A stretch of DNA of 64,000 bases from Lachnospiraceae bacterium G11 (GTDB lineage Bacteria > Bacillota > Clostridia > Lachnospirales > Lachnospiraceae). Within the stretch, counting starts at the first letter, position 1; each line of letters begins with the position of its first letter. This document shows, one piece after another, positions 26,808 to 36,056 of this stretch. A model generated the notes under the pieces. That model searched no databases. It worked only from the letters and a program-made list of their open reading frames with translations, and had not been told where the DNA came from. The position numbers and the translations under genes were made by a program. The stretch covers positions 1-64,000 of the forward strand of contig FMWZ01000011.1 of NCBI GenBank assembly GCA_900103495.1, given 5' to 3'.

Positions 26808-29800
26808 ATGAACCAACAAATGTTAACCGGAACTTTCTACGGAACAACCCGGGAAGACGAAGAGAAAAAACTGAATATTGCAAAGGAAATGGTGGAAGAA
26901 AGGCTTGGCAAAATCAGGCAGTCCGCCAGCGACCTCCAGGAGGAACTAAAGTCCTTGAGAGAGGTCTACGATGTGGAAGACAAGGAAGGTCTTGCACAGT
27001 GGTTTAATACCGACGCCAGATTCAATGAGGTAAGAAACGACCTAAAGAGAGCTGAGAGAGCCGGTAAGAAACCCTTTTTCGGGAGAATCGACATCGACGA
27101 TCTGGAGCACGGCAAGAGGGAGAGCCTTTACATCGGTAAAAGCGTAATAGCCTCAAATCCTGCAGAGCCCTACGTAATCGACTGGCGAGCACCCATTTCT
27201 TCCGTGTATTATGACCACAGCCTCGGAAGATGTAACTACGAGGTTCCGAAAGAAGGAATCTACGATGTAGATCTTAAGAGGAAGAGAACCTATGAAATCG
27301 AAGACGGTGAAATCAAAGATTTCTACGATTCTGATGTGGTAGCCAATGATGAGCTTCTGACAAAATATCTCTCCAAAAGCAAACGAAATGTCTTAAGTGA
27401 AATCATAGCCACAATCCAACAGGAACAAAACGAGATTATAAGAAAGAATCCCCGCCATAATGTACTGGTTCAGGGAAGCGCCGGCTCCGGTAAGACCACC
27501 GTTGCCATGCACAGAATTTCTTATATTCTGTATAACTACGACACCGAGTTTAAACCCGACGGCTTCTACATCGTGGGAAGCAACAAGGTGCTTTTAAACT
27601 ACATAACGGGAGTTTTGCCGGATCTTGATGTTTACGGCGTAAGGCAGATGACCATGGAAGAGCTTTTCGTAAGGCTTCTCTATGAAGACTGGGATAAGAA
27701 CACCATGGAGATAAAGACCCTCAGTAAAGGTGACAAGGGTGCGGGAATCAAAGGAAGCGAAGCCTGGTTTAAATCTTTATTGAGATTTTGCAACGCTTTG
27801 GAAAAACGTATGATTCCCCGAGAGGACATTATCCTTGAGGAAAGCGGACGCCAAATCATGAGTAAGTCCGACATCGAAGCCGCCATAAAAAGCTGTGGCA
27901 GCAAGTCACTGGCTGATAAGGTAGAAAAGCTTGACGATATCCTCTTAAGTAAGCTGGAAACCGAGATGTATGGAAGGTACCACACCTACGGCCCTGAAGT
28001 ACAAAAGAAACTCATAAGAAAATATAAGAAGTGGTTTACAAAGTTTTTTTATAAGGGAAGCGTGTTTGAACTTTATGAGGAGTTCATAGCTAATGAACGT
28101 ATGGTTAATCCCCTTATAACCTATGAAACCAATCATCCGGACCTGTATGACCTGGCTTCTCTCGCATACATTTACAAGAGAATAAAAGAGACTGAAGTAA
28201 TTCAGGAAGCAAGCCATGTGGTAATCGATGAGGCTCAGGACTTTGGAATTGCGGTGTATCACGCCCTTAAGTACTGTATGAGCAAATGCACTTTTACCAT
28301 AATGGGTGATGTGTCCCAGAATATCAGATTCGAAAGCGGATTGGCGGACTGGGAAGGATTAAAGAAGCTGATGCTTCCAAACAAGTTCGACTACTTTGGA
28401 CTCCTTAGGAAAAGCTACCGAAACACGGTGGAGATTTCCGAGTTTGCCACTGACATTTTAAGGCACGGAACCTTCCCAATTTATCCCGTGGAACCAATAA
28501 TAAGACACGGAGACAGGGTGGAATGCGAGAAGTGTTCATCCGTGGATGAGCTTAATAAAAAAGTCCTTGAAAGAGCCAAAAAGATGAAGGCAGACGGAAA
28601 CGAAACCATAGCTGTCATCTGTAAAGATATTGAAGAAGCGGATAGAGTTTACAAGGCCTTTTCAAAGAAGGAGGAGATTAAGCTTTTTACCGATGATGCG
28701 GAATTTGCCTCAGGAATCTACGTGATTCCCATAGAGTATTCAAAGGGTCTGGAGTTCGACGGGGTTATAATCTATGACGCATCAAAGGAAGCCTATCCAA
28801 AGGAAGACGGCTATGCCAAGCTTTTATACGTGGCAGCCACAAGAGCTCTTCACGATTTGGGAGTTTTCTATCTTAATGAATTGACGGGTCTCATTGCGGA
28901 TCCTATTCCTGAGGACAGGAAGAATATAACCTTTGTGGAGGATGATTTCCACGTTAAGCCCGTGGTCTTCAAGAAAGAATTTAAGAGTCATGCCCAGATT
29001 GCAAAAGAGCAGGCCCTTGAAGGCGATAAGGAAAGAAAGCTGAGAGATGCCTATGGCCCTAAGAAGATTGGAGCGACAGCCATAAAAACTTCCGCCGCAT
29101 CTCCGATTATTGGGGTAAAAAAGCCCATCTCCAAACCTGACATAAAGAAAGAGATATCTGAAAAGGTTGAGTCAGAATTTGGCACAATGCCGGAAAGCAC
29201 CAGCCTTAAGCCCATCGGTCACGGAAAGATTGATACTTCTGTGAAATGGATAAACGCAGATAAGAGAAAGGTTGACATAACAACAACCTATGGAGTGCTC
29301 ACCATAGCTCCCATTTCGGATGAGACCGTAAGAGTTATGTTTTCAAAACAGGCAGGGGATATTTATTCGCCTCTTCCGGAAGGAGTGCAGATAAAGCCCA
29401 CCAAATGGAACTGTGTGGAAAACAGGGAGGAAGTAACCATTAGAATGGCGAAGCTTACTGTAAGAGTTAATAAGAAAACAGGAGCCCTAAGTTTCGACAA
29501 CATAAACGGAGTGACTTTCCTTTCCGAGAAAACCGACACCACAAGACAGTGCCACACAGGTGCGGATATATGGTGGGAGTACTTTGACTGGTCCAAGAAG
29601 GAAAGCCTTAAGGCAGCAGGCCCCGGAGGTACCTGGGAAGACCTTGCGATGACAAGCAAATATGTTTCAGATTCAGCATCTGAAGCATCTGCTCTTATCA
29701 TGTCAAGTAAGGGCTATCAAATCCTTGTACCTGCAGGTATAAAGGTGCTTTCCTGTACCATTCCTGCCTATGGACCATACTTAAGCTTCATTGAAACAAA

Positions 29801-29834
29801 ATGCATTGATTACTGTGTGAGAACAGTCAGATAA
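26808..29834 (+). CDS. helD: HelD-like UvrD/Rep superfamily helicase with a C-terminal GH31-N-like domain
   Basis: A 1008-residue cytoplasmic protein. An N-terminal coiled coil (~15-55) and the helicase core resemble HelD, the ATPase that removes RNA polymerase from stalled transcription. Walker A is GSAGSGKTT (~223-231), Walker B VVIDEAQDF, late motifs LEFDGVIIYD and LLYVAATRALHD. Typical HelD ends near residue 720-760, but here a Lys/Pro-rich linker is followed by ~200 residues (812-1008) that match the galactose-mutarotase-like N-domain of GH31 alpha-glucosidases: VLTIAPISDETVRVMF, AKLTVRVNKKTGALSF, SKGYQILV, a final IDYCVR. The GH31 catalytic barrel is absent. No frameshift is seen at the junction. 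The first Met is used (SD AAAGGAGAG). Confidence 0.85.
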   Translation: MNQQMLTGTFYGTTREDEEKKLNIAKEMVEERLGKIRQSASDLQEELKSLREVYDVEDKEGLAQWFNTDARFNEVRNDLKRAERAGKKPFFGRIDIDDLEHGKRESLYIGKSVIASNPAEPYVIDWRAPISSVYYDHSLGRCNYEVPKEGIYDVDLKRKRTYEIEDGEIKDFYDSDVVANDELLTKYLSKSKRNVLSEIIATIQQEQNEIIRKNPRHNVLVQGSAGSGKTTVAMHRISYILYNYDTEFKPDGFYIVGSNKVLLNYITGVLPDLDVYGVRQMTMEELFVRLLYEDWDKNTMEIKTLSKGDKGAGIKGSEAWFKSLLRFCNALEKRMIPREDIILEESGRQIMSKSDIEAAIKSCGSKSLADKVEKLDDILLSKLETEMYGRYHTYGPEVQKKLIRKYKKWFTKFFYKGSVFELYEEFIANERMVNPLITYETNHPDLYDLASLAYIYKRIKETEVIQEASHVVIDEAQDFGIAVYHALKYCMSKCTFTIMGDVSQNIRFESGLADWEGLKKLMLPNKFDYFGLLRKSYRNTVEISEFATDILRHGTFPIYPVEPIIRHGDRVECEKCSSVDELNKKVLERAKKMKADGNETIAVICKDIEEADRVYKAFSKKEEIKLFTDDAEFASGIYVIPIEYSKGLEFDGVIIYDASKEAYPKEDGYAKLLYVAATRALHDLGVFYLNELTGLIADPIPEDRKNITFVEDDFHVKPVVFKKEFKSHAQIAKEQALEGDKERKLRDAYGPKKIGATAIKTSAASPIIGVKKPISKPDIKKEISEKVESEFGTMPESTSLKPIGHGKIDTSVKWINADKRKVDITTTYGVLTIAPISDETVRVMFSKQAGDIYSPLPEGVQIKPTKWNCVENREEVTIRMAKLTVRVNKKTGALSFDNINGVTFLSEKTDTTRQCHTGADIWWEYFDWSKKESLKAAGPGGTWEDLAMTSKYVSDSASEASALIMSSKGYQILVPAGIKVLSCTIPAYGPYLSFIETKCIDYCVRTVR

Positions 29835-29841
29835 TGTGTTC

Positions 29842-29870
29842 TTGACATCGGGATTCTGTAAAGTTATCAT
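29842..29870 (+). promoter_or_regulatory. sigma-A promoter of the NhaC-type gene
   Basis: TTGACA (29842-29847), 17 bases, TATCAT (29865-29870), starting 8 bases after the helD stop. Confidence 0.75.
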
Positions 29871-29929
29871 AAATGTTAGGTGATTTTGCATATTTATGCA
29901 GGGAATTCTAAAAAAGGAGACACACTATC

Positions 29930-31543
29930 ATGAAGAAAAACAAAGTTCTGATTGCATCAGCTATTTTTATCGTGATGCTGGTACTCATTGCAGTTCTCAA
30001 TGCGTGCGGAGTCGGCTTCGTCGCATCAGGATGGGCACTCCTTCCGCCCCTTGTAGCCATTATTCTGGCTCTTGTTACCAAGGAAGCATATTCCTCTCTT
30101 TTCATAGGAATTGTTCTTGGTGCAGTTATGGCGGCAGGCTGTGATTTCAAGGCAACCCTGGACATGGTTACCGTTGATTCCATCAGCACGGCAGTTGCCG
30201 ATAATGCCGGAATTCTTGTGTTCCTTGTAATCCTTGGAACCATCGTTGCATTGGTTAACAAGTCAGGCGCATCCAGAGCCTTCGGTAACTGGGCCCAGAA
30301 GAACATTAAGACCAAAGTCGGCGCCATGATGGCCACCTTCCTTTTGGGAGTTCTCATCTTTATAGATGACTATTTCAACTGCCTTACAGTAGGTTCTGTA
30401 ATGGCACCTGTAACCGATTCAAAGAAGATAAGCCGTGTTAAATTGGCATACCTTATTGATGCTACGGCAGCGCCCGTTTGTATGATTGCTCCCGTTTCAT
30501 CCTGGGCTGCAGCGGTTTCCGGCTGTGTAGAAAGTGAAACCTATTCGGGAATTGACCTTTTCATAAGAGCTATTCCCTATAACTTCTACTCAATCTTTAC
30601 ATTTATATTCATCATCGCGATTGTCCTTATGGGCTTTGATTACGGAAAGATGTCAGAATTTGAAATCAAGGCTCAGAAGACCGGCGATCTTTCCGTTCTC
30701 GATGTAGCACTGCTTGATGAGAAACAGGAGAGAAAGCTTGAAGAGGAAGGTCCCGAAAGCCCTGCAAGAGGCAAGCTTATCGACCTTATTATCCCCATTG
30801 TTATCTTAATCGTATGCAGCGTTTGGGGACTTCTTCACAACGGCTATCAGGCAATCGGTGAAGGAAGCGTTATCGATGCTTTCTCAGAGACAGATGCATA
30901 TGTGGGACTTCCCTGGGGAAGTATCCTTGCACTTATTCTTGTTGTTATCTACCTTATTGCAAGAAAGATTGTTTCCTTCGAGGAAGCTATGGAATGTATC
31001 CCCAAGGGCTTCATTTCCATGGTACCCGCAATCCTTATTCTTACCCTTGCAACAGGACTTAAGAACATTACCGGCGCCCTTGAAGTTAAGACCTTCGTTC
31101 ACGATGTAATGCTTAACGCTCAGGGACTCCAGTGGGCTCTTCCCGCAATCGTATTCATCGTTGCATGCCTTATCGCTTTTGCAACAGGTACAAGCTGGGG
31201 TACCTTCGGAATTCTTATTCCCATCGTATCCGTTGTATTCCCTGAGACAAGTTCACTTTTCTTCGTGGGAATCTCCGCTTGCCTTGCAGGTGCTGTTTGC
31301 GGTGACCACTGCTCACCCATTTCAGATACAACCATCATGTCATCGGCAGGTGCACACTGTAACCACATTGACCACGTTGAGACCCAGCTGCCTTACGCTA
31401 TCTCAGTTGCAGCTATTTCCTTCGTGACATACGTGATTGCAGGACTTCTCGATAAAGTATCCCTCACCTGGGTTTCAATTCCTTTAGGTGCAGTTCTTAC
31501 GGTTTGCTTCTTATTCTTTATGAAGAAGAGACAGAAGGCATAG
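29930..31543 (+). CDS. NhaC family Na+/H+ antiporter
   Basis: A 537-residue membrane protein with about 11-12 hydrophobic segments. A loop at about 240-290 is polar and Glu-rich. The family blocks NKSGASRAFGNW, IDDYFNCLTVG (~144-154), and GTSWGTFGILIP (~422-433), CGDHCSPISDTTI (~461-473) are those of NhaC-type antiporters. It probably exchanges external protons for internal sodium, or a related organic solute as some NhaC relatives do. It has its own promoter and SD AAAAGGAGA, so transcription is separate from helD. Confidence 0.88.
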   Translation: MKKNKVLIASAIFIVMLVLIAVLNACGVGFVASGWALLPPLVAIILALVTKEAYSSLFIGIVLGAVMAAGCDFKATLDMVTVDSISTAVADNAGILVFLVILGTIVALVNKSGASRAFGNWAQKNIKTKVGAMMATFLLGVLIFIDDYFNCLTVGSVMAPVTDSKKISRVKLAYLIDATAAPVCMIAPVSSWAAAVSGCVESETYSGIDLFIRAIPYNFYSIFTFIFIIAIVLMGFDYGKMSEFEIKAQKTGDLSVLDVALLDEKQERKLEEEGPESPARGKLIDLIIPIVILIVCSVWGLLHNGYQAIGEGSVIDAFSETDAYVGLPWGSILALILVVIYLIARKIVSFEEAMECIPKGFISMVPAILILTLATGLKNITGALEVKTFVHDVMLNAQGLQWALPAIVFIVACLIAFATGTSWGTFGILIPIVSVVFPETSSLFFVGISACLAGAVCGDHCSPISDTTIMSSAGAHCNHIDHVETQLPYAISVAAISFVTYVIAGLLDKVSLTWVSIPLGAVLTVCFLFFMKKRQKA

Positions 31544-31568
31544 CCCCGAAAACATAGGTGCAAAAGAT

Positions 31569-31611
31569 ATCCTCCCGTGCTATTATGTTTAGTAGCACAG
31601 GGAGGATTTTT
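31569..31611 (+). terminator. terminator of nhaC whose 3' arm holds the prmA ribosome-binding site
   Basis: ATCCTCCCGTGCTA and TAGCACAGGGAGGAT form a 14-bp stem (one bulged A), followed by TTTTTGTT. The 3' arm contains GGGAGGA (31600-31606), which is 8 bases before the prmA ATG, so folding would hide that SD. Confidence 0.8.
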
Positions 31612-31614
31612 GTT

Positions 31615-32565
31615 ATGAAATGGACTAAAATTCGAATCAAAACCGTCACCGAGGCGGAGGATATAATCATAAGTGAGCTTTACGATATAGGAATCGAGGG
31701 AGCTCAGATTGAGGACAAGGTTCCTCTTACGGCCCTTGAGAAAGAGCAGATGTTTGTGGACATTCTGCCTGATATGCCGGATGATGACGGAGTTGCCTAC
31801 TTAAGCTTCTACGTTGATGAGGACGCGGATAAGGAAGAGCTCTTAAAGAATGTAACAGAAGTCCTTGACGGAATAAGAGACTTCATGGATATAGGTGAAG
31901 GCAAGGTGGAAATCACCGAGACCGAGGACATCGACTGGGTAAATAACTGGAAGCAGTACTTCCATCAGTTCTATATTGATGATATACTGGTAACTCCCTC
32001 CTGGGAGGAGGTTAAGCCTGAGGATAAGGATCGAATGATTCTCCACATGGACCCCTCCACGGCCTTCGGAACAGGAATGCACGAGACTACCCAGCTTTGT
32101 ATCAGACAGCTCAAAAAGCACATTACTCCCGAGACTGAGATGCTTGACGTTGGAACCGGTTCAGGAATCCTTGCCATCCTTTCTCTGATGTTTGGAGTAA
32201 AGCATGTATTCGGAACCGATTTGGATCCCTGCTGTGTGGAAGCTGTAAAAGAAAACATGGAGCGTAACGGCATTGCGCCTGAGAAGTTCCAGATGATAAT
32301 CGGAAACATCATAACCGAAAAGGAAGTTCAGGATAAAGTCGGCTATGAGAAATATGACATTGTTGTGGCCAACATCCTTGCGGAAGTTCTGGTACCCCTT
32401 ACGCCCATAGTGGTTAATCATTTGAAAAAAGGCGGTATCTACATTACTTCCGGAATTATAGATGACAAGGAAGAGACAGTTGTTAACGCAGTGAAGGCAG
32501 CAGGCCTTGAAGTTTTAGAGGTAACCCACCAGGGCGAGTGGGTAAGTGTAACCGCCAGAAAGTAA
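31615..32565 (+). CDS. prmA: ribosomal protein L11 methyltransferase
   Basis: A 316-residue methyltransferase that trimethylates ribosomal protein L11. N-terminal substrate domain (MKWTKIRIKTVTEAEDIIIS) plus SAM domain with DVGTGSGILAIL (~179-190), GTDLDPCCVEAV and the VANILAEVL segment. The start at 31615 uses SD GGGAGGA inside the terminator stem of nhaC; an upstream in-frame ATG at 31558 would begin before the hairpin and lacks an SD. It starts a prmA-rsmE-nifS-thiI gene run. Confidence 0.93.
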   Translation: MKWTKIRIKTVTEAEDIIISELYDIGIEGAQIEDKVPLTALEKEQMFVDILPDMPDDDGVAYLSFYVDEDADKEELLKNVTEVLDGIRDFMDIGEGKVEITETEDIDWVNNWKQYFHQFYIDDILVTPSWEEVKPEDKDRMILHMDPSTAFGTGMHETTQLCIRQLKKHITPETEMLDVGTGSGILAILSLMFGVKHVFGTDLDPCCVEAVKENMERNGIAPEKFQMIIGNIITEKEVQDKVGYEKYDIVVANILAEVLVPLTPIVVNHLKKGGIYITSGIIDDKEETVVNAVKAAGLEVLEVTHQGEWVSVTARK

Positions 32566-32566
32566 A

Positions 32567-33319
32567 ATGTATCAGTTTTTTGTAGAACCCGGTCAAATAA
32601 ATATAGAGACGAAAAAGGTTGTTATTACCGGCGATGACGTAAATCACATCGGACATGTTCTTCGCATGAAACAGGGAGAGGAAATTGCTGTCATCAATGG
32701 CATTGACTCCAAAGAGTATCGCTGCGCTATCAATACGATTTCTGACACGTCTGTCATTTGTGACCTTCTTTTCATAAAAGTGGACGGCCTGGAGCTTCCC
32801 TGTGAAGTAACCATATTCCAGGGCCTTCCCAAGGCGGACAAGATGGAGCTCATTATCCAGAAGAACGTGGAACTGGGCGTGTCGAGAATAGTTCCTGTGA
32901 CGATGAAACGCTGCGTCATGAAACTTGAAGACAAGAAGATTGATTCAAGGGTTCAGAGGTGGAACGGTATTTCCGAGGCTGCCGCAAAGCAGAGCAAGCG
33001 TCGGATCATTCCTGAGGTCACAAGACCCATGAGTTTTAAGGAAGCCATAGCCTATTGTAAGGATATGAATGTGAAGCTGGTGCCCTATGAAATGTCTGAG
33101 GGTATGGGGCGCACCAGAAAACTTATAGAAGGAATTACTTCGGGAGATAAAGTTGCAGTCTTTATCGGACCTGAAGGAGGATTTGACGAGAGCGAAATAG
33201 AGCTTGCCAAGGAAGCAGGCTTTGAAATCATCACTCTCGGAAAGAGAATCCTTAGAACCGAAACCGCAGGTTTTACGGTTATGTCCTGGATTATGTACCA
33301 AATGGAGGCAGACAATTAA
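32567..33319 (+). CDS. rsmE: 16S rRNA (uracil(1498)-N(3))-methyltransferase
   Basis: A 250-residue SPOUT enzyme. N-terminal PUA-like region (~1-75) with HIGHVLRMKQGE, then the trefoil-knot domain with GPEGGFDESEI (~200-210) and LGKRILRTETAG (~225-236), both diagnostic of RsmE. It methylates N3 of U1498 in 16S rRNA. It follows prmA by one base and overlaps the next start by one base. Confidence 0.95.
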   Translation: MYQFFVEPGQINIETKKVVITGDDVNHIGHVLRMKQGEEIAVINGIDSKEYRCAINTISDTSVICDLLFIKVDGLELPCEVTIFQGLPKADKMELIIQKNVELGVSRIVPVTMKRCVMKLEDKKIDSRVQRWNGISEAAAKQSKRRIIPEVTRPMSFKEAIAYCKDMNVKLVPYEMSEGMGRTRKLIEGITSGDKVAVFIGPEGGFDESEIELAKEAGFEIITLGKRILRTETAGFTVMSWIMYQMEADN

Positions 33320-34473
33320 TGGAAATATATTTGGATAACTCCGCCACTACAAGGGCTTTCCCTGAGGTGGCTGAGAAGGTTGCCAAGGTTATGACAGAAG
33401 ATTACGGCAATCCCTCTTCAATGCACATGAAGGGTGTGGATGCGGAGAAATATATAAAGGAAGCCAAGTCAATTTTCGCAGGAATCCTCAAGGTAAATGA
33501 GAAGGAAATCTTCTTCACCTCAGGAGGAACGGAGTCTGATAACCTGGCAATAATCGGTTCGGCCTTTGCCAACATGAGAGCCGGTAAGCACATCATTACT
33601 TCAAGCATTGAGCACCCTGCAGTACTGGAGTCCATGAAGTATCTGGAATCCCAGGGCTTTGAGGTTACTTACCTTGGAACAAATAAAGAAGGTGTGGTTG
33701 AGCCTGATGAATTAAAGAAAGCATTAAGAGACGACACAATCCTTGTCTCCATAATGCACACAAACAATGAGATCGGTTCACTCCAGAGAATAAGTGACAT
33801 AGGTGTCATAATTAAAGACCATAACCCTAACACTCTTTTCCATGTGGACGCAGTGCAGGGATTTGGGAAAGCTAAGATTTTACCAAAGAAGATGAATATC
33901 GATATGCTTTCCGTTTCATCCCACAAGATTCACGGCCCCAAGGGAGTGGGAGTTCTTTATATAGCTGACAAAACCAAAATCCACAATATCTCCTTTGGCG
34001 GCGGCCAGCAGGGTAATATGCGATCCGGCACAGAGAACGTTCCGGGAATCGCAGGAATGGCCCTTGCAGCAAAAATGATTTACGCCAAACTTGACGAAGA
34101 GTGCGAGAACCTGTATTCTCTTAAGGAACGTTTTATAGAAGAAGCCACCAAAATTCCCGATGTAACGCTGAACGGACCTAAGGGCAGAGAAGGAGCTCCA
34201 CACATTGTGAGCCTTTCTTTTAGAGGAGTCAGAGCCGAGGTCTTGCTGCATGCTTTGGAGGATAAGGGGATATACGTTTCCTCGGGAAGCGCATGTGCCA
34301 CGAACCATCCTGAGATTTCAAAGACCTTAAAGGCCATTGACCTTGATAAGGATCTTTTGGATTCCACCATAAGATTCAGTTTTTCCGTTTTTACCACAGG
34401 GGAAGAGATAGACGAGACAGTGAAGGCGCTTAACGACATCGTTCCGATGCTGAGAAAGTACGCCAGAAGATAG
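33319..34473 (+). CDS. cysteine desulfurase (NifS/IscS family)
   Basis: A 384-residue PLP enzyme that takes sulfur from cysteine and passes it on as a persulfide. The PLP Lys is in SVSSHKIHGPKGVG (~194-207) and the catalytic Cys in SSGSACATNHPE (~325-336). N-terminal YLDNSATTRAFPEV matches the NifS type. Placing it one gene before thiI suggests it supplies sulfur for 4-thiouridine in tRNA, as NifZ does in B. subtilis. It overlaps rsmE by one base (TAATG). Confidence 0.92.
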   Translation: MEIYLDNSATTRAFPEVAEKVAKVMTEDYGNPSSMHMKGVDAEKYIKEAKSIFAGILKVNEKEIFFTSGGTESDNLAIIGSAFANMRAGKHIITSSIEHPAVLESMKYLESQGFEVTYLGTNKEGVVEPDELKKALRDDTILVSIMHTNNEIGSLQRISDIGVIIKDHNPNTLFHVDAVQGFGKAKILPKKMNIDMLSVSSHKIHGPKGVGVLYIADKTKIHNISFGGGQQGNMRSGTENVPGIAGMALAAKMIYAKLDEECENLYSLKERFIEEATKIPDVTLNGPKGREGAPHIVSLSFRGVRAEVLLHALEDKGIYVSSGSACATNHPEISKTLKAIDLDKDLLDSTIRFSFSVFTTGEEIDETVKALNDIVPMLRKYARR

Positions 34474-34489
34474 CAGTGAAAGGTTTAGA

Positions 34490-35674
34490 ATGAATTACAG
34501 AACTTTTTTGATTAAATACGCAGAAATCGGACTTAAGGGCAAGAACAGATACATGTTTGAGGATGCTCTTGTTAAGCAGATTAAAAGAGCCCTGAAGCAT
34601 TGCGAGGGAAGCTTTGATGTCAAGAGAACAGAGGGCAGAGTAACCATTGACGTTACAAGCGATGACTACGATTTTGATGAGACCATCGAAGCTTTGCAGA
34701 CAGTTTTCGGTATCACCGGAATATGTCCTGTGGTAGTTGTGGACAAGGTGCCCTACGCCGAACTTTCAAAGGAAGTCGTTAAGTACTTTGACGAGGTTTA
34801 TCCTGACAAGAACAAGACCTTCAAGGTCTTTGCAAGACGTGCCCACAAGGATTACGAGATGGATTCCATGGAGCTTAATAAGGAACTGGGACATGATATC
34901 CTTGAAGCCTTCCCTGAGCTTACCGTAGATGTTCATCACCCCGAGATTCAGATTACAGTTGAAGTAAGAAATGTAATATATATTTATTCCGAGATTCTTC
35001 CGGGACCCGGAGGCATGCCCCTGGGAACCAACGGAAAGGCAATGCTCCTTCTTTCCGGCGGAATAGATTCCCCTGTTGCGGGCTACATGATTGCCAAGAG
35101 AGGCGTTGTTATAGACGCGGTTTATTTCCATGCGCCGCCCTACACCTCAGAGAGAGCAAAGCAGAAGGTTGTGGACCTGGCAAGACTTATTTCCAAGTAC
35201 ACCGGCCCCATCAGACTTCATGTAATAAACTTTACGGACATTCAGCTTGCTATTTATGAGAAGTGCCCTCACGAGGAACTTACAATCATTATGCGTCGAT
35301 ACATGATGAAGATTGCTGAGGATCTGGCAAAGGCAAACGACTGCCAGGCCCTTGTTACCGGTGAGAGCCTTGGACAGGTTGCATCTCAGACCATCCATGC
35401 TTTGGGGGTTACCAACGAGGTTTGCACCCTTCCTGTTTTCCGTCCTTTAATCGGATTCGACAAGCAGGACATCATTGATATTTCTGAGAAGATAAACACA
35501 TTCGAGACATCAATTCTTCCATTCGAAGACTGCTGTACGATTTTTGTGGCCAAGCACCCTGTTACCAAGCCCAACCTTGAAATTATTAAGAGGCACGAGG
35601 AAAGTTTAAGCGAGAATATCGATGAGCTTTACAGGAAGGCAATAGAATCAGACGAAGTAATCAGTATCTGGTAG
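34490..35674 (+). CDS. thiI: tRNA 4-thiouridine synthetase ThiI
   Basis: A 394-residue protein: a ferredoxin-like domain and THUMP RNA-binding domain (~1-170), then a PP-loop ATPase with LLLSGGIDSPVAGYM (~184-198). It lacks the C-terminal rhodanese domain of E. coli ThiI, as is normal in Firmicutes, where the partner cysteine desulfurase (33319-34473) gives sulfur directly. It makes s4U8 in tRNA. Confidence 0.95.
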   Translation: MNYRTFLIKYAEIGLKGKNRYMFEDALVKQIKRALKHCEGSFDVKRTEGRVTIDVTSDDYDFDETIEALQTVFGITGICPVVVVDKVPYAELSKEVVKYFDEVYPDKNKTFKVFARRAHKDYEMDSMELNKELGHDILEAFPELTVDVHHPEIQITVEVRNVIYIYSEILPGPGGMPLGTNGKAMLLLSGGIDSPVAGYMIAKRGVVIDAVYFHAPPYTSERAKQKVVDLARLISKYTGPIRLHVINFTDIQLAIYEKCPHEELTIIMRRYMMKIAEDLAKANDCQALVTGESLGQVASQTIHALGVTNEVCTLPVFRPLIGFDKQDIIDISEKINTFETSILPFEDCCTIFVAKHPVTKPNLEIIKRHEESLSENIDELYRKAIESDEVISIW

Positions 35675-35682
35675 AAAGCAAA

Positions 35683-35713
35683 TAAAAAAGCAAGGTCCTC
35701 GGACCTTGCTTAA
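35683..35713. terminator. bidirectional intrinsic terminator between thiI and the HPr-like gene
   Basis: AAGCAAGGTCC and GGACCTTGCTT form a perfect 11-bp stem with loop TC. An A-run precedes it (a T-run on the minus strand), so it can serve both convergent genes. Confidence 0.87.
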
Positions 35714-35723
35714 ATATATCCTA

Positions 35724-35954
35724 TTAAACAGTGTAGTTCTTTAAGATTGCCATCACATCATCAATGTTGTCTTCTGCATGGATGTTGAGATCAATGGGCT
35801 TAGAAAGGTCTAAGCTGAAGATTCCCATGATTGACTTTGCATCAATGACATATCTGCCGGAAACCAAATCAAAATCATAATCGAACTTGGTAATATCGTT
35901 AACGAAAGATTTTACCTTGTCAATAGAATTAAGTGAAATCTGAACAGTTTTCAT
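35724..35954 (-). CDS. HPr-like protein lacking the catalytic histidine
   Basis: A 76-residue protein of exact HPr length. The region around the HPr Ser46 is recognisable (DAKSIMGIFSLDLSKPI, ~38-54), but the N-terminal active site that should contain His15 in GIHARPA is replaced by SLNSIDKVKSFVN. It therefore cannot accept phosphate from enzyme I and may act only as a regulatory protein, like Crh in B. subtilis. SD AAGGAGGAG before the ATG at 35954. A longer upstream start at 36023 has no SD and is rejected. Confidence 0.82.
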   Translation of the reverse strand: MKTVQISLNSIDKVKSFVNDITKFDYDFDLVSGRYVIDAKSIMGIFSLDLSKPIDLNIHAEDNIDDVMAILKNYTV

Positions 35955-36056
35955 TGGTAACTCCTCCTTATTGTCAAATAAAACTTCTGCCTTAATCTTA
36001 TAGGTTTGATAGATAAAAGTCAATAATTAAAGAGTACAAAATAAAGGTCTATTTAT

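Noticed and set aside
26808-29834. HelD-GH31N as a frameshift or misassembly
   Set aside because: The reading frame is open throughout with normal codon use on both sides of the linker, and no GH31 barrel fragment follows.
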